DNA of 64,000 nucleotides from Cellulomonas flavigena DSM 20109 (GCF_000092865.1 NC_014151.1:3410001-3474000), one strand, 5' to 3'; counted from the stretch's first letter, positions 48,511-59,407 are shown. The notes: generated by a model not told the origin, from the letters alone. Numbers and translations: made by a program.

Positions 48511-49281
48511 TCACAGCGAGATGCCACCCGACGCCTCGATCCGCTGGCCCGTCACCCAGCCCATCGCGGGCGAGACCACGGCGGCGACGAGCGCGCCGAT
48601 GTCCGACGCCTGCCCGACACGGCCGAGCGCGGTCTGCGACGCGAGCACCGCCTGCAGGGCGGCGGTGTCCCGCACGGCACCACCCCCGAAGTCCGTGGCG
48701 ACGGGCCCCGGCGCGACGACGTTGACGGTGATGCCCCGCCCGCCGAGCTCGACGGCCCAGTACCGGGTCAGCGCCTCCACGGCCGCCTTCATCGCGGCGT
48801 ACGTGGAGTGGCCGCCGGGGCGGACGATCCGCGCGAGCCCGCTGGACACGTTGACGACGCGGCCGCCGTCGGCGAGCAGCGGCACGAGGGACTGGGTGAG
48901 GAGGAAGACGCCGCGCACGTGCACGTCGAACAGGGACTGCAGGTCGGCCGCGGTGGTGCCGCCGAGCGGGGTGGGCAGCGCGTGCCCGGCGTTGTTGACC
49001 AGGATGTCCAGCGTGCCGCGGCCCCACGTGACGTCGAGCGCCGCGGTGAGCCGGGCGGCGAACCCCTCGACGTCGGGCATGTCGCCGGTGTCCAGCCGCA
49101 GCGCGGTTGCTCGGCGGCCGAGCGCCTCGACCTCGGCGACGACGCCCCGCGCCTCGTCCTCGTGGTTGCGGTAGGTGAGCACGACGTCCGTGCCGTGGGC
49201 GGCGAGCGCGAGCGCGGTGGCCCGGCCCAGCCCGCGGTTGCCGCCGGTGACGAGCGCGAGTTCGGTGTCGGTGGGGGTCAT
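48511..49281 (-). CDS. Short-chain dehydrogenase/reductase
   Basis: A 256-residue classical SDR. The NAD(P)-binding motif is VTGGNRGLGRA, the NNAG motif is in DILVNNAGHAL, and the catalytic triad is in NVSSGLARIV with Ser and STYAAMKAAV with Y-x3-K. LNVVAPGPV-type cofactor contact appears as VNVVAPGPVATD. ATG 49281 has GGAGG at a good distance. Substrate is not deducible. It is followed by the XRE regulator 74 bp downstream, probably on the same transcript. Its upstream flank is the 95-bp repeat array. Confidence 0.9.
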   Translation of the reverse strand: MTPTDTELALVTGGNRGLGRATALALAAHGTDVVLTYRNHEDEARGVVAEVEALGRRATALRLDTGDMPDVEGFAARLTAALDVTWGRGTLDILVNNAGHALPTPLGGTTAADLQSLFDVHVRGVFLLTQSLVPLLADGGRVVNVSSGLARIVRPGGHSTYAAMKAAVEALTRYWAVELGGRGITVNVVAPGPVATDFGGGAVRDTAALQAVLASQTALGRVGQASDIGALVAAVVSPAMGWVTGQRIEASGGISL

Positions 49282-49428
49282 GCGGTCCTCCGGTGCGACG
49301 GCGGCCGCCCTCTCGGCGACCGGACGCTCCCACCCTCGACGGGCCACCCGACGGCGAGAAGGCCCGCCCCGTCCTGGGACCGCCGGTCCCTGGACCGACC
49401 ACCCCCGCCCACCCGCCCCACCGCCATC

Positions 49429-49758
49429 GGAACATGGGTCCTCGATACGTCGTCCGTACGGGGAGCCACGTTCCGCTCGGCGGGTGGTTCAGCGCGGTAC
49501 GGCCGCCACCCCCACCGGCGAGCGGAACCTGGGTCCTGGATACGGCGTCCGGACGGGGAGTCAGGTTTCGCTCGGCGGGTGGTTCAGCGCGGTACGGCCG
49601 CCACCCCCACCGGCGAGCGGAACCTGGGTCCTGGATACGGCGTCCGGACGGGGAGTCAGGTTTCGCTCGGCGGGTGGTTCAGCGCGGTACGGCCGCCACC
49701 CCCACCGGCGAGCGGAACCTGGGTCCTGGATACGGCGTCCGGACGGGGAGTCAGGTTC
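49429..49758. repeat. 95-bp tandem repeat array (3 full copies plus a partial fourth)
   Basis: Units start at 49429, 49524, 49619 and 49714. The second and third are identical over 95 bp. The first differs at several positions in its first half, and the fourth stops after about 45 bp. Each unit begins GGAACCTGGGTCCTGG and ends CACCCCCACCGGCGAGC, with short internal inverted repeats. The length is not a multiple of three and no codon pattern persists, so it is non-coding. The partial copy runs over the stop codon of the MarR gene (49751-49753). The rest of the 469-bp gap (49282-49428) shows nothing recognisable. Confidence 0.93.
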
Positions 49759-50311
49759 CGGTGGGCGGGGTGGGGCGGGGGGTGGGGGCGGCGCCGACGA
49801 GTGCGCAGCGGTCCTCGCCCGGGGCGGCGGGGCCGGTCGCGCGCGTGAGCAGCGCGCGCAGCGCGGTGCGCTCGTCGGGGGTCAGGGCGTGCAGCACCTC
49901 GTCCTCGGCGGTGGCGGCGCGCTGCTCGACGTCGGCCAGCGTGGTGCGGCCGGCGGCGGTGGCGGCGATGCGGCGGACGCGGCGGTCGGCGGGGTCGGGG
50001 CAGCGTTCGACGAGGCCGGCCGCGCAGAGGTCGTCGAGCAGGTACGTCATCACCGTGCGGTCGATGCCGAGGTGGGCCGCGAGCGCGGCCTGCGTGGGCG
50101 CGGTCGCCGCGGCGGTGACGACGCGCAGCAGCTGGTAGCCGCGCGCGCCGGCGGGGATGCCGTCGAGCACGGCGCCGACGCCCGTGCGCCACCGGGTCAG
50201 CAGGGTGCCGAGCTGCCACCCGAGGTCGTCGGAGGTCGTCGTCGCCGAGGTGGCCGCCCCGGGGGCGGCCGCCGCGGGGTCCGTCGTCACGCTCGTCACG
50301 GGCGTCAGCAT
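49751..50311 (-). CDS. MarR-family transcription regulator
   Basis: A 186-residue protein with a winged helix at about residues 45-125: YQLLRVVTAAATAPTQAALAAHLGIDRTVMTYLLDDLCAAGLVERCPDPADRRVRRIAAT. It shows the D-R-R wing typical of MarR. A Pro/Thr/Ala-rich N-terminal tail and a Pro-rich C terminus flank it. It diverges from the luciferase-like/BBE fusion gene, with an inverted repeat between them, so it likely represses that gene and itself. The extreme C terminus and stop codon lie in the partial repeat unit. Confidence 0.9.
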   Translation of the reverse strand: MLTPVTSVTTDPAAAAPGAATSATTTSDDLGWQLGTLLTRWRTGVGAVLDGIPAGARGYQLLRVVTAAATAPTQAALAAHLGIDRTVMTYLLDDLCAAGLVERCPDPADRRVRRIAATAAGRTTLADVEQRAATAEDEVLHALTPDERTALRALLTRATGPAAPGEDRCALVGAAPTPRPTPPTGT

Positions 50312-50327
50312 ACCCGCTGAGGCCTAG

Positions 50328-50364
50328 ATCGTCTGGCGTGCATATGCTCTGCACAGCACACGAT
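50328..50364. promoter_or_regulatory. Imperfect inverted repeat between MarR gene and flavoprotein gene
   Basis: ATCGTCTGGCGTGC (50328-50341) and GCACAGCACACGAT (50351-50364) are inverted with 11 of 14 matches around a 9-bp AT-richer spacer. This is the usual form of a MarR operator in a divergent promoter. Confidence 0.55.
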
Positions 50365-50377
50365 ATGAGGGGACACC

Positions 50378-52642
50378 ATGACCGACTACGGGCACGAGCT
50401 GAGGTTCGGCACGTTCCTCACGCCGCAGAACGCCGACCCGACGGGCCCCGTCGACCTGGCGGTGCTCAGCGAGGACGCAGGGCTGGACCTGGTGACGTTC
50501 CAGGACCACCCGTACCAGCCGGCGTTCCTCGACACCTGGACCCTGCTGTCCTGGGTCGCTGCGCGCACCGAGCGCGTGCACCTGGCCGGCAACGTGCTCA
50601 ACGTCCCCCTGCGGCCCCCGGCCGTGCTCGCGCGCGCGGCCGCGAGCCTCGACCTGCTGTCCGGCGGGCGCGTCGAGCTGGGCCTGGGCGCGGGCGGGTT
50701 CTGGGACGCGATCGAGGGCATGGGCGTGCCGCGGCTCACGCCCGGGCAGGCCGTCGACGCGCTCGACGAGGCCATCGCCGTCATCCGCGCGCTGTGGGAC
50801 ACCGACGGCCGCGGGCCGCTGCGCGTCGGCGGCGAGCACCACCGGCTCGCCGGCGCCAAGCGCGGGCCCGCACCGGCGCACGACATCGGCATCTGGGTCG
50901 GCGCGTACAAGCCGCGCATGCTGCGGCTCGTCGGGCGCACGGCGGACGGCTGGCTGCCGTCGCTGTCCTACCTGCAGCCCGGCGACCTCGCGCGGGGCAA
51001 CACGACGATCGACGAGGCCGCGACGGCAGCCGGGCGCGACCCGCGCGAGGTGCGCCGCCTGCTCAACGTGAACGGCCGCTTCTCCCCCACCCCGGGCGAC
51101 GGGCTCGACGGCCCGCCCGCGCAGTGGGTCGACGAGCTCGTGCGGTACGCGCTCGAGGACGGCATCGGCACGTTCGTCCTCGCCACCGACGACCCCCGCA
51201 CCATCCGCACGTTCGCCGAGCAGGTCGCCCCCGCGGTGCGCGACGAGGTCGCGGCCGCCCGGGCGGCGTCCGGGACCGCGAGCGGCCCGGTCCGCAGCGC
51301 GGTCGCGCTGGCCAGGCGGGTCGACGGGATCGCCTACGACACGGCACCGGCCGACGTGCCCGTCGTCGAGCCCGGGGACCGTGCGTACGCGTCGCTCCGC
51401 TCGACGTACCTGCGCCGCGGCGCACCGGGCGTCGTGCTGCTGCCACGCACGACCGCGCAGGTCGTCGGCGCCCTCGGCTGGGCACGCGAGCAGCGCGGCC
51501 CGCTGGCCGTGCGCTCCGGCGGTCACGGCATCTCGGGCCGCTCGACGAACGACGGCGGTGTGCTGCTCGACGTCGGACCCCTCGACGAGGTAACGGTCGT
51601 GGACGAGGCGACGCGGCGCGTCCGGCTCGGTGCGGGTGCCACGTGGGGGAAGGTCGCCGCGACCCTGGCGCCGCACGGCTGGGCGATCTCGTCGGGCGAC
51701 CACGGCGGCGTCGGCGTGGGCGGGCTGGCGACGACGGGCGGCATCGGGCTGCTGGGACGGTCGTACGGGCTGACGATCGACCACGCCGTCGCGTACGAGG
51801 TCGTGACGGCGGACGGGACCGTGCACGTCGTCGACCGCGAGCGCGAGCCCGAGCTGTTCTGGGGACTGCGGGGTGCCGGCGGCAACCTCGGGGTCGTCAC
51901 GTGGGTCGAGATCGAGGCGGCCGAGGTGCCGGACGTCGTGCTCGCGACCATGACGTTCGACGCGTCGGACCCCGCGCGCCTCGTCGAGCGCTGGGGCCGC
52001 GTGGTCGAGGACGCGCCCCGGCAGCTCACGAGCTTCCTGCACCTGCAGGCCGGCGGTGGCGGGCGGCAGCCGCTCGCACAGGCCATGACGGTGTGGGCCG
52101 ACGGCGACACGACGTCGGCGGTCGCCGCGCTCGAGGAGCTGCTCGGCGCAGGGCCGGTGCTCGACCAGCGCGCGACGCTCACGCCGTACTCGGGCGTCGT
52201 CGGGCCCGTCGCGAAGCACCACGACGGGGGCGCGCCGCCCGTGACGCGCTCGGGGCTGCTGCCCGCGATGACCGACGCCGCCGCGGCCGACCTGGGCCGA
52301 CTGCTCGGGTCCGGCGAGGCGATGCTCGTGCAGCTGCGCGCCACGGGGGGTGCGGGCAACGACGTGCCGCCGGACGCGACCGCGTACGCGCACCGGCACC
52401 AGCGGTTCTCCGTCACGTCGTTCGCCGGGCGCGCGGGCCGGGCGGGCCTCGACGACGCGTGGGACCGCCTCGCGCACCCGCACATGGACGGGCTGTACCT
52501 GTCGTTCGAGACGGACCCGCGCCCCGAGCGCCTCGCCGACGCGTTCCCGGGGCGCACGCTCGAGCGTCTGCGGGCCCTCAAGCGCACCTACGACCCGGAC
52601 CACGTCTTCGACCAGAACTTCCCCATCGACCCGCGGGAGTAG
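50378..52642 (+). CDS. Fusion of a luciferase-like (LLM) oxidoreductase with a BBE-type FAD-linked oxidase
   Basis: A 754-residue two-enzyme protein. Residues about 1-330 form a luciferase-like domain (LRFGTFLTPQNADP, FQDHPYQPAFLDTW, GRVELGLGAGGFWDAIEGMG), probably F420- or FMN-dependent. Residues about 335-754 form an FAD_binding_4/BBE oxidase. Its FAD-attachment motif is RSGGHGISGRSTNDGG, with the histidine that usually bonds FAD covalently. GVGVGGLATTGGIGLLGRSYGLTIDHAV follows, and the BBE end is TYDPDHVFDQNFPIDP. The second covalent ligand, the Cys of the usual G-x-C-x-x-VGxGG loop, is absent (GDHGGVGVGG), so attachment is likely single. The open frame is continuous with no stop between the parts. 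MarR control is suggested by the divergent operator. Confidence 0.9.
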   Translation: MTDYGHELRFGTFLTPQNADPTGPVDLAVLSEDAGLDLVTFQDHPYQPAFLDTWTLLSWVAARTERVHLAGNVLNVPLRPPAVLARAAASLDLLSGGRVELGLGAGGFWDAIEGMGVPRLTPGQAVDALDEAIAVIRALWDTDGRGPLRVGGEHHRLAGAKRGPAPAHDIGIWVGAYKPRMLRLVGRTADGWLPSLSYLQPGDLARGNTTIDEAATAAGRDPREVRRLLNVNGRFSPTPGDGLDGPPAQWVDELVRYALEDGIGTFVLATDDPRTIRTFAEQVAPAVRDEVAAARAASGTASGPVRSAVALARRVDGIAYDTAPADVPVVEPGDRAYASLRSTYLRRGAPGVVLLPRTTAQVVGALGWAREQRGPLAVRSGGHGISGRSTNDGGVLLDVGPLDEVTVVDEATRRVRLGAGATWGKVAATLAPHGWAISSGDHGGVGVGGLATTGGIGLLGRSYGLTIDHAVAYEVVTADGTVHVVDREREPELFWGLRGAGGNLGVVTWVEIEAAEVPDVVLATMTFDASDPARLVERWGRVVEDAPRQLTSFLHLQAGGGGRQPLAQAMTVWADGDTTSAVAALEELLGAGPVLDQRATLTPYSGVVGPVAKHHDGGAPPVTRSGLLPAMTDAAAADLGRLLGSGEAMLVQLRATGGAGNDVPPDATAYAHRHQRFSVTSFAGRAGRAGLDDAWDRLAHPHMDGLYLSFETDPRPERLADAFPGRTLERLRALKRTYDPDHVFDQNFPIDPRE

Positions 52643-52719
52643 AGGGCCGGACTCCACACATCCGGCACGAGCCGCGTCTTCATAGGGCACGCAGGAACCG
52701 ACCAGCCCCGGAGGACCCG

Positions 52720-53094
52720 ATGAACCGCTCGACGACCCCCCGCTCCCGCCGCCGGACGATCGCCACGGCGGGTGTCATCGCCGCGACCCTGACCGTCGCC
52801 GGAGCAGGTGCCGCCGCGGCCGCGGCCCCGCAGTCCGCCGTCGGCCAGGCGGTCGGCACCGCCCTCGCGGCCGTCGGCGTGGACTGGTCCGGCATGCCCG
52901 AGGGCTACACCAAGGAGCAGTACGAGGCGTTCTGGGGCGCGGGGTACCAGTACGAGGACGTCGAGGAGCTCGTCGCCCTGTGGCAGGTCGAGGAGACCGA
53001 GGCCAAGGCGCGGGCCGGGCGGATGATCCTCGACGGCGAGACCCCGCCGGTGCCACCGTCGGGGTCGCCGGAGGACTACTACCGGGGCGAGTGA
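52720..53094 (+). CDS. Small secreted protein
   Basis: A 124-residue protein with a signal peptide of about 35 residues (Arg-rich start, then a long hydrophobic Ala/Thr/Val stretch). The mature part has DWSGMPEGYTKEQYEAFWGA, a YEDVEELVALWQVEETEAKARAG helix and a Pro-rich end. The ribosome site CGGAGGA is well placed before ATG 52720. I recognise no family. The helix-rich mature domain has Trp and Tyr residues that could bind sugar or protein partners. Confidence 0.75.
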   Translation: MNRSTTPRSRRRTIATAGVIAATLTVAGAGAAAAAAPQSAVGQAVGTALAAVGVDWSGMPEGYTKEQYEAFWGAGYQYEDVEELVALWQVEETEAKARAGRMILDGETPPVPPSGSPEDYYRGE

Positions 53095-53190
53095 GCACCG
53101 GGCGGCACCCCCGGGGGGCCCTCGTGACCGGCACGGGGGTCCGCACATGACCCGTCACCCGTCCGGGCGTGATCAATTCGTGACCCTGTC

Positions 53191-53206
53191 ATGAGAACTC
53201 TCTCAT
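53191..53206. promoter_or_regulatory. Inverted repeat ATGAGA-N4-TCTCAT
   Basis: The palindrome ATGAGA ACTC TCTCAT lies about 87 bp before the chosen cutinase start codon. It may be an operator of the cutinase gene. An ATG inside it is in frame with the cutinase but is an unlikely start. Confidence 0.4.
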
Positions 53207-53292
53207 CGGACATATTGGGCACGCCGGTGGCCGTCCCACCGGTCGGCAGGTCGTCGTCGACCGGCCGCCGTCCACGTCTGCGAGGCCCCTCC

Positions 53293-54204
53293 ATGCAGGT
53301 CACCCCCACCCGCCGCACCCTGGCCGGCGTCGTCGCCGCCGTCGCGGCGCTCGCCTCCGTCACCACCCTCGCCACCGGCGCGAGCGCCGCGCCCGCCTGC
53401 CCCGACGTCGAGCTCGTGTTCGCCCGCGGCACCGGGGAGGCCGCAGGCCTCGGCATCGTCGGGCGCCCCCTCGAGCGCGCGCTCGCCGCCGAGCTGCCCG
53501 GCCGCACGGTCGTGGCCACCGCCGTCGACTACGCCGCGAGCTCGTCGCAGGCCAGCGCCGGCCCGGGGTCGGGCGACATGGTCGCGAAGGTCCGGTCCCG
53601 CGCGGCCGCGTGCCCCGGGACGCAGTTCGTGCTCGGCGGCTACTCGCAGGGCGCCACCGTCACCGACCTGGCCCTGGGCATCCGCACCGGCGTCACGGCC
53701 GGCACCGCGCTCCCGGAGGACCTGGCGGCTCGGGTCGCCGCCGTCGTCGTGTACGGCAACCCGCTGGGGCTGACGCGACGCACCATCGCGCAGGCCGCGC
53801 CGGCGTTCGCGACGCGGACCGTCGAGTACTGCAACGCCGGCGACCCCGTCTGCGAGCCCGGCGGCGGCCGCTTCACCGCACACATCACCTACGCCACCAA
53901 CGGGACCGTGCTCGAGGGCGCACGGTTCGCGGCGGCGCGCGTGACGGCACCGGCACCCACGCCGACACCCGGCCCCACCGGGACCCCGGCCCCCGTGCCG
54001 AGCGCGGAGCCGACCCCCGCACCCGGTGACACGTGCGTCACCGCCAGCTCGCTGCAGCACGTGCGCGACGGACGCGCGTACCCCCTGTGGATGCGGACCT
54101 ACGCGCGCGGCTCGGGCGACCCGCTCGGCGTCCTGAGCAGCCGCACGGTCGTCTCCCTCCAGGCGGACGGCACCGACACGTGGCGCAAGGTCGCCGCCTG
54201 CTGA
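53293..54204 (+). CDS. Secreted cutinase-family esterase with extra C-terminal domain
   Basis: A 303-residue protein. ATG 53293 gives a clean signal peptide (about 1-35). The cutinase core (about 36-215) has FARGTGEA, nucleophile serine in GGYSQGATV, and the aspartate and histidine in NAGDPVCEPG and FTAHITY. A Pro/Thr/Gly linker (about 218-245) follows. The last 57 residues form a small domain with two cysteines (DTCVTAS...VAAC) and a Trp-rich beta pattern (YPLWMRTYARGSGD). Cutinases cleave polyesters or acylated polysaccharides and lipids, and this one may act on plant cutin or acetyl groups. The extra domain is of unknown type; SH3-like or carbohydrate-binding is possible. Confidence 0.88.
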   Translation: MQVTPTRRTLAGVVAAVAALASVTTLATGASAAPACPDVELVFARGTGEAAGLGIVGRPLERALAAELPGRTVVATAVDYAASSSQASAGPGSGDMVAKVRSRAAACPGTQFVLGGYSQGATVTDLALGIRTGVTAGTALPEDLAARVAAVVVYGNPLGLTRRTIAQAAPAFATRTVEYCNAGDPVCEPGGGRFTAHITYATNGTVLEGARFAAARVTAPAPTPTPGPTGTPAPVPSAEPTPAPGDTCVTASSLQHVRDGRAYPLWMRTYARGSGDPLGVLSSRTVVSLQADGTDTWRKVAAC

Positions 54205-54235
54205 CCCGCCACCTGCCGATCGCCCCCCACGACGA

Positions 54236-54270
54236 CGAGGGCCGGACCGCGCGGTGCGGTCCGGCCCTCG
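54236..54270. terminator. Bidirectional terminator between cutinase gene and asd
   Basis: A perfect 15-bp stem CGAGGGCCGGACCGC / GCGGTCCGGCCCTCG with loop GCGGT lies between the two converging genes. Confidence 0.88.
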
Positions 54271-54306
54271 GCCGGTCGTGCGGTGCCGGGGCGACCGGCG
54301 CGCGGG

Positions 54307-56629
<2,323 letters not shown>

Positions 56630-56668
56630 GGCGTCGGAGCTTCCGGGAGGGCGGGTAGGGACGCGGAG

Positions 56669-56674
56669 AGTGTA
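56669..56674 (-). promoter_or_regulatory. -10 box TACACT of lysC
   Basis: TACACT on the minus strand predicts a leader of about 33 nt before the lysC GTG at 56629. Confidence 0.4.
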
Positions 56675-56710
56675 GGCCCCGCCCAGGATGCGGACGCGGC
56701 CGATTTCGCA

Positions 56711-56744
56711 TGCCGGACGAGTGCCCGTGCCGGACGAGCGCCCA
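56711..56744. repeat. 17-bp tandem direct repeat in a divergent intergenic region
   Basis: TGCCGGACGAGTGCCCG and TGCCGGACGAGCGCCCA follow each other directly, 15 of 17 identical, between divergent lysC and the CBM2 gene. This is a possible regulator binding site. Confidence 0.5.
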
Positions 56745-56868
56745 TGTGGGAGGTGAAGCGTTTGGGCGGCTGGTCGCCCCGGGCAACCGACGCGCACGCT
56801 GCCCCTCGGCCCGTCGTCCGAGCGACGGGCCCGACCCGCGCCGCGAGGCGCACCGTCCTGGGAGGGCC

Positions 56869-58188
56869 ATGTCCACCACCCGATCCACCCTGCGCGCCCG
56901 CAGTGCGCTCGCCGCGCTCGTCGCGGGCGTCCTGACGGTCGGCGCCGTCGCCGTCGCGTCCGCCAGCGAGCCGCAGGTGCGCACCGCACGCTGCGAGGTC
57001 ACCTTCACCACCAACTCCTGGCCCGGCGGGTTCGTCACCGAGGCGCGCTTCTCCACGGCGGAGGCGCTCTCCGGGTGGACCCTGTCGTTCCTGCTGCCCG
57101 ACGGGGCACGCGTCAGCAACGCCTGGAGCGCCGACGTCGCGCAGTCCGGCCAGAGCGTGACGGTCCGCAACGCCGCCTGGAACGGCCAGCTGTCCGCCGG
57201 GGCGACGGTCTCGTTCGGCTACCAGGGGACGACCACGGGCAGTGCCGTCGAGCCGCCCGAGGTGTACCTCGACGGCGCGCGGTGCGTGGGCCTCACCGGC
57301 CCGACCACGCCGCCGACGCCGACCGTGAGCCCCACACCCACGCCCGTCGTCGACCCGACGCCCAGCCCCACACCGAGCCCCACACCGTCGCCGACGCCGA
57401 GCCCCACACCGAGCGCGACGCCCAGCCCCACGCCGAGCCCGACGCCCAGCCCCACACCGAGCCCGACGCCCAGCCCCACGCCGAGCCCCACACCGAGGCC
57501 TGACCCGGGCGGCTGCAGCGGCGCGTTCTGCGACGGCTTCGAGGCCCAGACCGGCACGTCGCCGGCCGCGCCGTGGAGCGTGGTGCACCCCGACTGCTCC
57601 GGCACGGGCACCGCGAGCATCGACTCCTCCGTGGCCCGCTCCGGCAGCCGGTCGCTGCGGATCAACGGGGCCGTGGGCTACTGCAACCACGTGTTCGTGC
57701 AGGCCGACGGGGCCGTGACCGGCTCGGGGGCGACGTACCTGCGCTTCTGGGTGCGGCACACCACCGCGCTGCCGACGTCGCACGTCACGTTCCTCGCGAT
57801 GAAGGACGCGAACGACAACGGCAAGGACCTGCGCATGGGCGGCCAGAACGGTGCCCTGCAGTGGAACCGCGCGTCGGACGACGCGACGCTCCCCGAGCAG
57901 AGCCCCAACGGCGTCGCGCTGAGCAAGCCGCTGCCCACGAACCAGTGGTCGTGCGTCGAGGCGCTCGTGGACCCGGCAGGACGCCTGACCACGTGGCTCG
58001 ACGGCTCCGAGGTCACCGGCCTGGTCGCCGACGGCACGCCGACGCACGACGTGGACAGCCAGTGGCTCAACAAGGCGTGGAGCCCGCGGCTCGTCGACCT
58101 CAAGCTGGGCTGGGAGAGCTACGGCGACGGCGCGGACACGCTCTGGTACGACGACGTGGTGGTGAGCAGCAGCCGCACCGGCTGCTGA
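56869..58188 (+). CDS. Secreted CBM2 protein with C-terminal jelly-roll-like domain
   Basis: A 439-residue protein. The signal peptide is about 1-34. An N-terminal CBM2 (about 40-140) has [33 protein letters not shown] and the exposed NAAWNG tryptophan. A long TPSPTPSP linker follows (about 145-210). The C-terminal 230-residue domain begins [16 protein letters not shown] and has Cys pairs, [18 protein letters not shown], a [20 protein letters not shown] strand, and [20 protein letters not shown]. The pattern suggests a concanavalin-like jelly roll related to Cip1-type or polysaccharide-lyase proteins (inference). The start ATG has a GGAGGG ribosome site. Confidence 0.85.
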   Translation: MSTTRSTLRARSALAALVAGVLTVGAVAVASASEPQVRTARCEVTFTTNSWPGGFVTEARFSTAEALSGWTLSFLLPDGARVSNAWSADVAQSGQSVTVRNAAWNGQLSAGATVSFGYQGTTTGSAVEPPEVYLDGARCVGLTGPTTPPTPTVSPTPTPVVDPTPSPTPSPTPSPTPSPTPSATPSPTPSPTPSPTPSPTPSPTPSPTPRPDPGGCSGAFCDGFEAQTGTSPAAPWSVVHPDCSGTGTASIDSSVARSGSRSLRINGAVGYCNHVFVQADGAVTGSGATYLRFWVRHTTALPTSHVTFLAMKDANDNGKDLRMGGQNGALQWNRASDDATLPEQSPNGVALSKPLPTNQWSCVEALVDPAGRLTTWLDGSEVTGLVADGTPTHDVDSQWLNKAWSPRLVDLKLGWESYGDGADTLWYDDVVVSSSRTGC

Positions 58189-58206
58189 CGCCCCGCCACG
58201 CACCGC

Positions 58207-58249
58207 GAGAGGTCGGTCCGTCCCGGGCACCGGGCCGGACCGACCTCTC
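58207..58249 (+). terminator. Terminator of the CBM2 gene
   Basis: GAGAGGTCGGTCCG and CGGACCGACCTCTC pair perfectly. Inside, CCCGG and CCGGG extend the stem around a GCA loop, starting 18 bp past the stop. Confidence 0.85.
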
Positions 58250-58342
58250 CGCGCGGGGGAGGCAGGTGGCGTCCGACCGCGGGGCGACACCGCCGCACGA
58301 GGTTCCGCCCCCGGGTGGACTCCCCGGCGGGGTCGCGGCTCC

Positions 58343-58348
58343 TAGCGT
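58343..58348 (+). promoter_or_regulatory. -10 box TAGCGT of the ABC-2 pair
   Basis: TAGCGT ends six bases before the ATG at 58355, a leaderless-type promoter. Confidence 0.55.
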
Positions 58349-58354
58349 GGCGTC

Positions 58355-59407
58355 ATGCCACCCGACGCCCCGCAGCCCGACCGGCCCGCACCGGGCCCTG
58401 ACGCACCTCCCGCCCCGGCGCCCGTCGCGCCCGGGCCCACCGCCGTCGCCCCGCGGGCGCACGGCATCGAGGTCAGCGGCCTGCGCCGCGCCTTCGGCAC
58501 GGTCAAGGCGCTCGACGGCGCCGACCTCGTCGCGCGCGCCGGCGCCGTGACCGCGCTCGTCGGCCCCAACGGCTCGGGCAAGACGACGCTCCTGCTGGTG
58601 CTCGCCGGGCTCCTCGTGCCCGACTCCGGCCAGGTCCGGGTCGCGGGGCACGACCCCGTCACCGAGAACTCCGCGGCCCGCGCCCGCACGGGCTGGATGC
58701 CCGACGCGTTCGGCACGTGGGACTCGCTGACGGCACGTGAGGTCCTCACCACCTTCGCCGACGCCTACCGGGTCCCGCGCGGCACCGCGGCCGCGCGCGT
58801 CGACGAGCTCCTCGCCACCGTGCACCTCTCCGAGTACGCCGACCAGCCGGCCGCCGTCCTGTCCCGCGGCCAGAAGCAGCGCCTGGGCCTGGCCCGCGCG
58901 CTCGTCCACGACCCGCAGGTGCTGCTGCTCGACGAGCCGGCCAGCGGGCTGGACCCGCGCTCGCGCGTCGACCTGCGGATCCTGCTGCGCCGCCTCGCCG
59001 ACGAGGGGCGCACCGTGCTCGTCTCGTCGCACGTGCTGTCCGAGCTCGACGAGATGGCCGACGACGCGGTCTTCCTGTCGCGCGGGCGGACCGTGGCCGG
59101 CATGACGGACGCCGACGCGGCGACCGCGCGGCGCACGTGGCACGTGCGCGCGCTGTCGCTGCCCGCCCTCACTGCGTGGCTGGACTCGACGGGCACCGCC
59201 TACCGGCCCGACGGCGCGACGCGGCTCGTCGACACCGCCGCGGGCACGGCACCGTCCGGCGGCGTGCTCGTGGACGTCGAGGGCGAGGCCGGCGCAGCCG
59301 CCCTGCTGCGCGACGCGGTCGCCGCCGGCGTCCCCGTGGTGTCCTCGGCCCCCGCCGCCGGTGCGCTCGAGCAGGCGTACCTCGCCCTGGAGGAGGAGCG
59401 ACGATGA
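58355..59407 (+). CDS. ABC transporter ATPase
   Basis: A 350-residue ATPase. The first 35 residues are Pro/Ala-rich and look disordered. Walker A is GPNGSGKTTL, the signature LSRGQKQRLG and Walker B VLLLDEPASGLD. The H loop is SSHVLSELDEM, and a C-terminal regulatory region of about 100 residues follows. It is the energising subunit for the permease encoded next. The two genes overlap by four bases (ATGA), making a dedicated two-gene transporter of unknown substrate. Confidence 0.93.
   Translation: MPPDAPQPDRPAPGPDAPPAPAPVAPGPTAVAPRAHGIEVSGLRRAFGTVKALDGADLVARAGAVTALVGPNGSGKTTLLLVLAGLLVPDSGQVRVAGHDPVTENSAARARTGWMPDAFGTWDSLTAREVLTTFADAYRVPRGTAAARVDELLATVHLSEYADQPAAVLSRGQKQRLGLARALVHDPQVLLLDEPASGLDPRSRVDLRILLRRLADEGRTVLVSSHVLSELDEMADDAVFLSRGRTVAGMTDADAATARRTWHVRALSLPALTAWLDSTGTAYRPDGATRLVDTAAGTAPSGGVLVDVEGEAGAAALLRDAVAAGVPVVSSAPAAGALEQAYLALEEERR

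Noticed and set aside
49429..49758. 95-bp repeats as a CRISPR array
   Set aside because: There are no alternating unique spacers. The whole unit is duplicated end to end and no cas genes are present.
53191..53292. ATG at 53191 as the cutinase start
   Set aside because: It would place about 34 odd residues before the signal peptide and lies in an inverted repeat. The ATG at 53293 gives a standard signal sequence.
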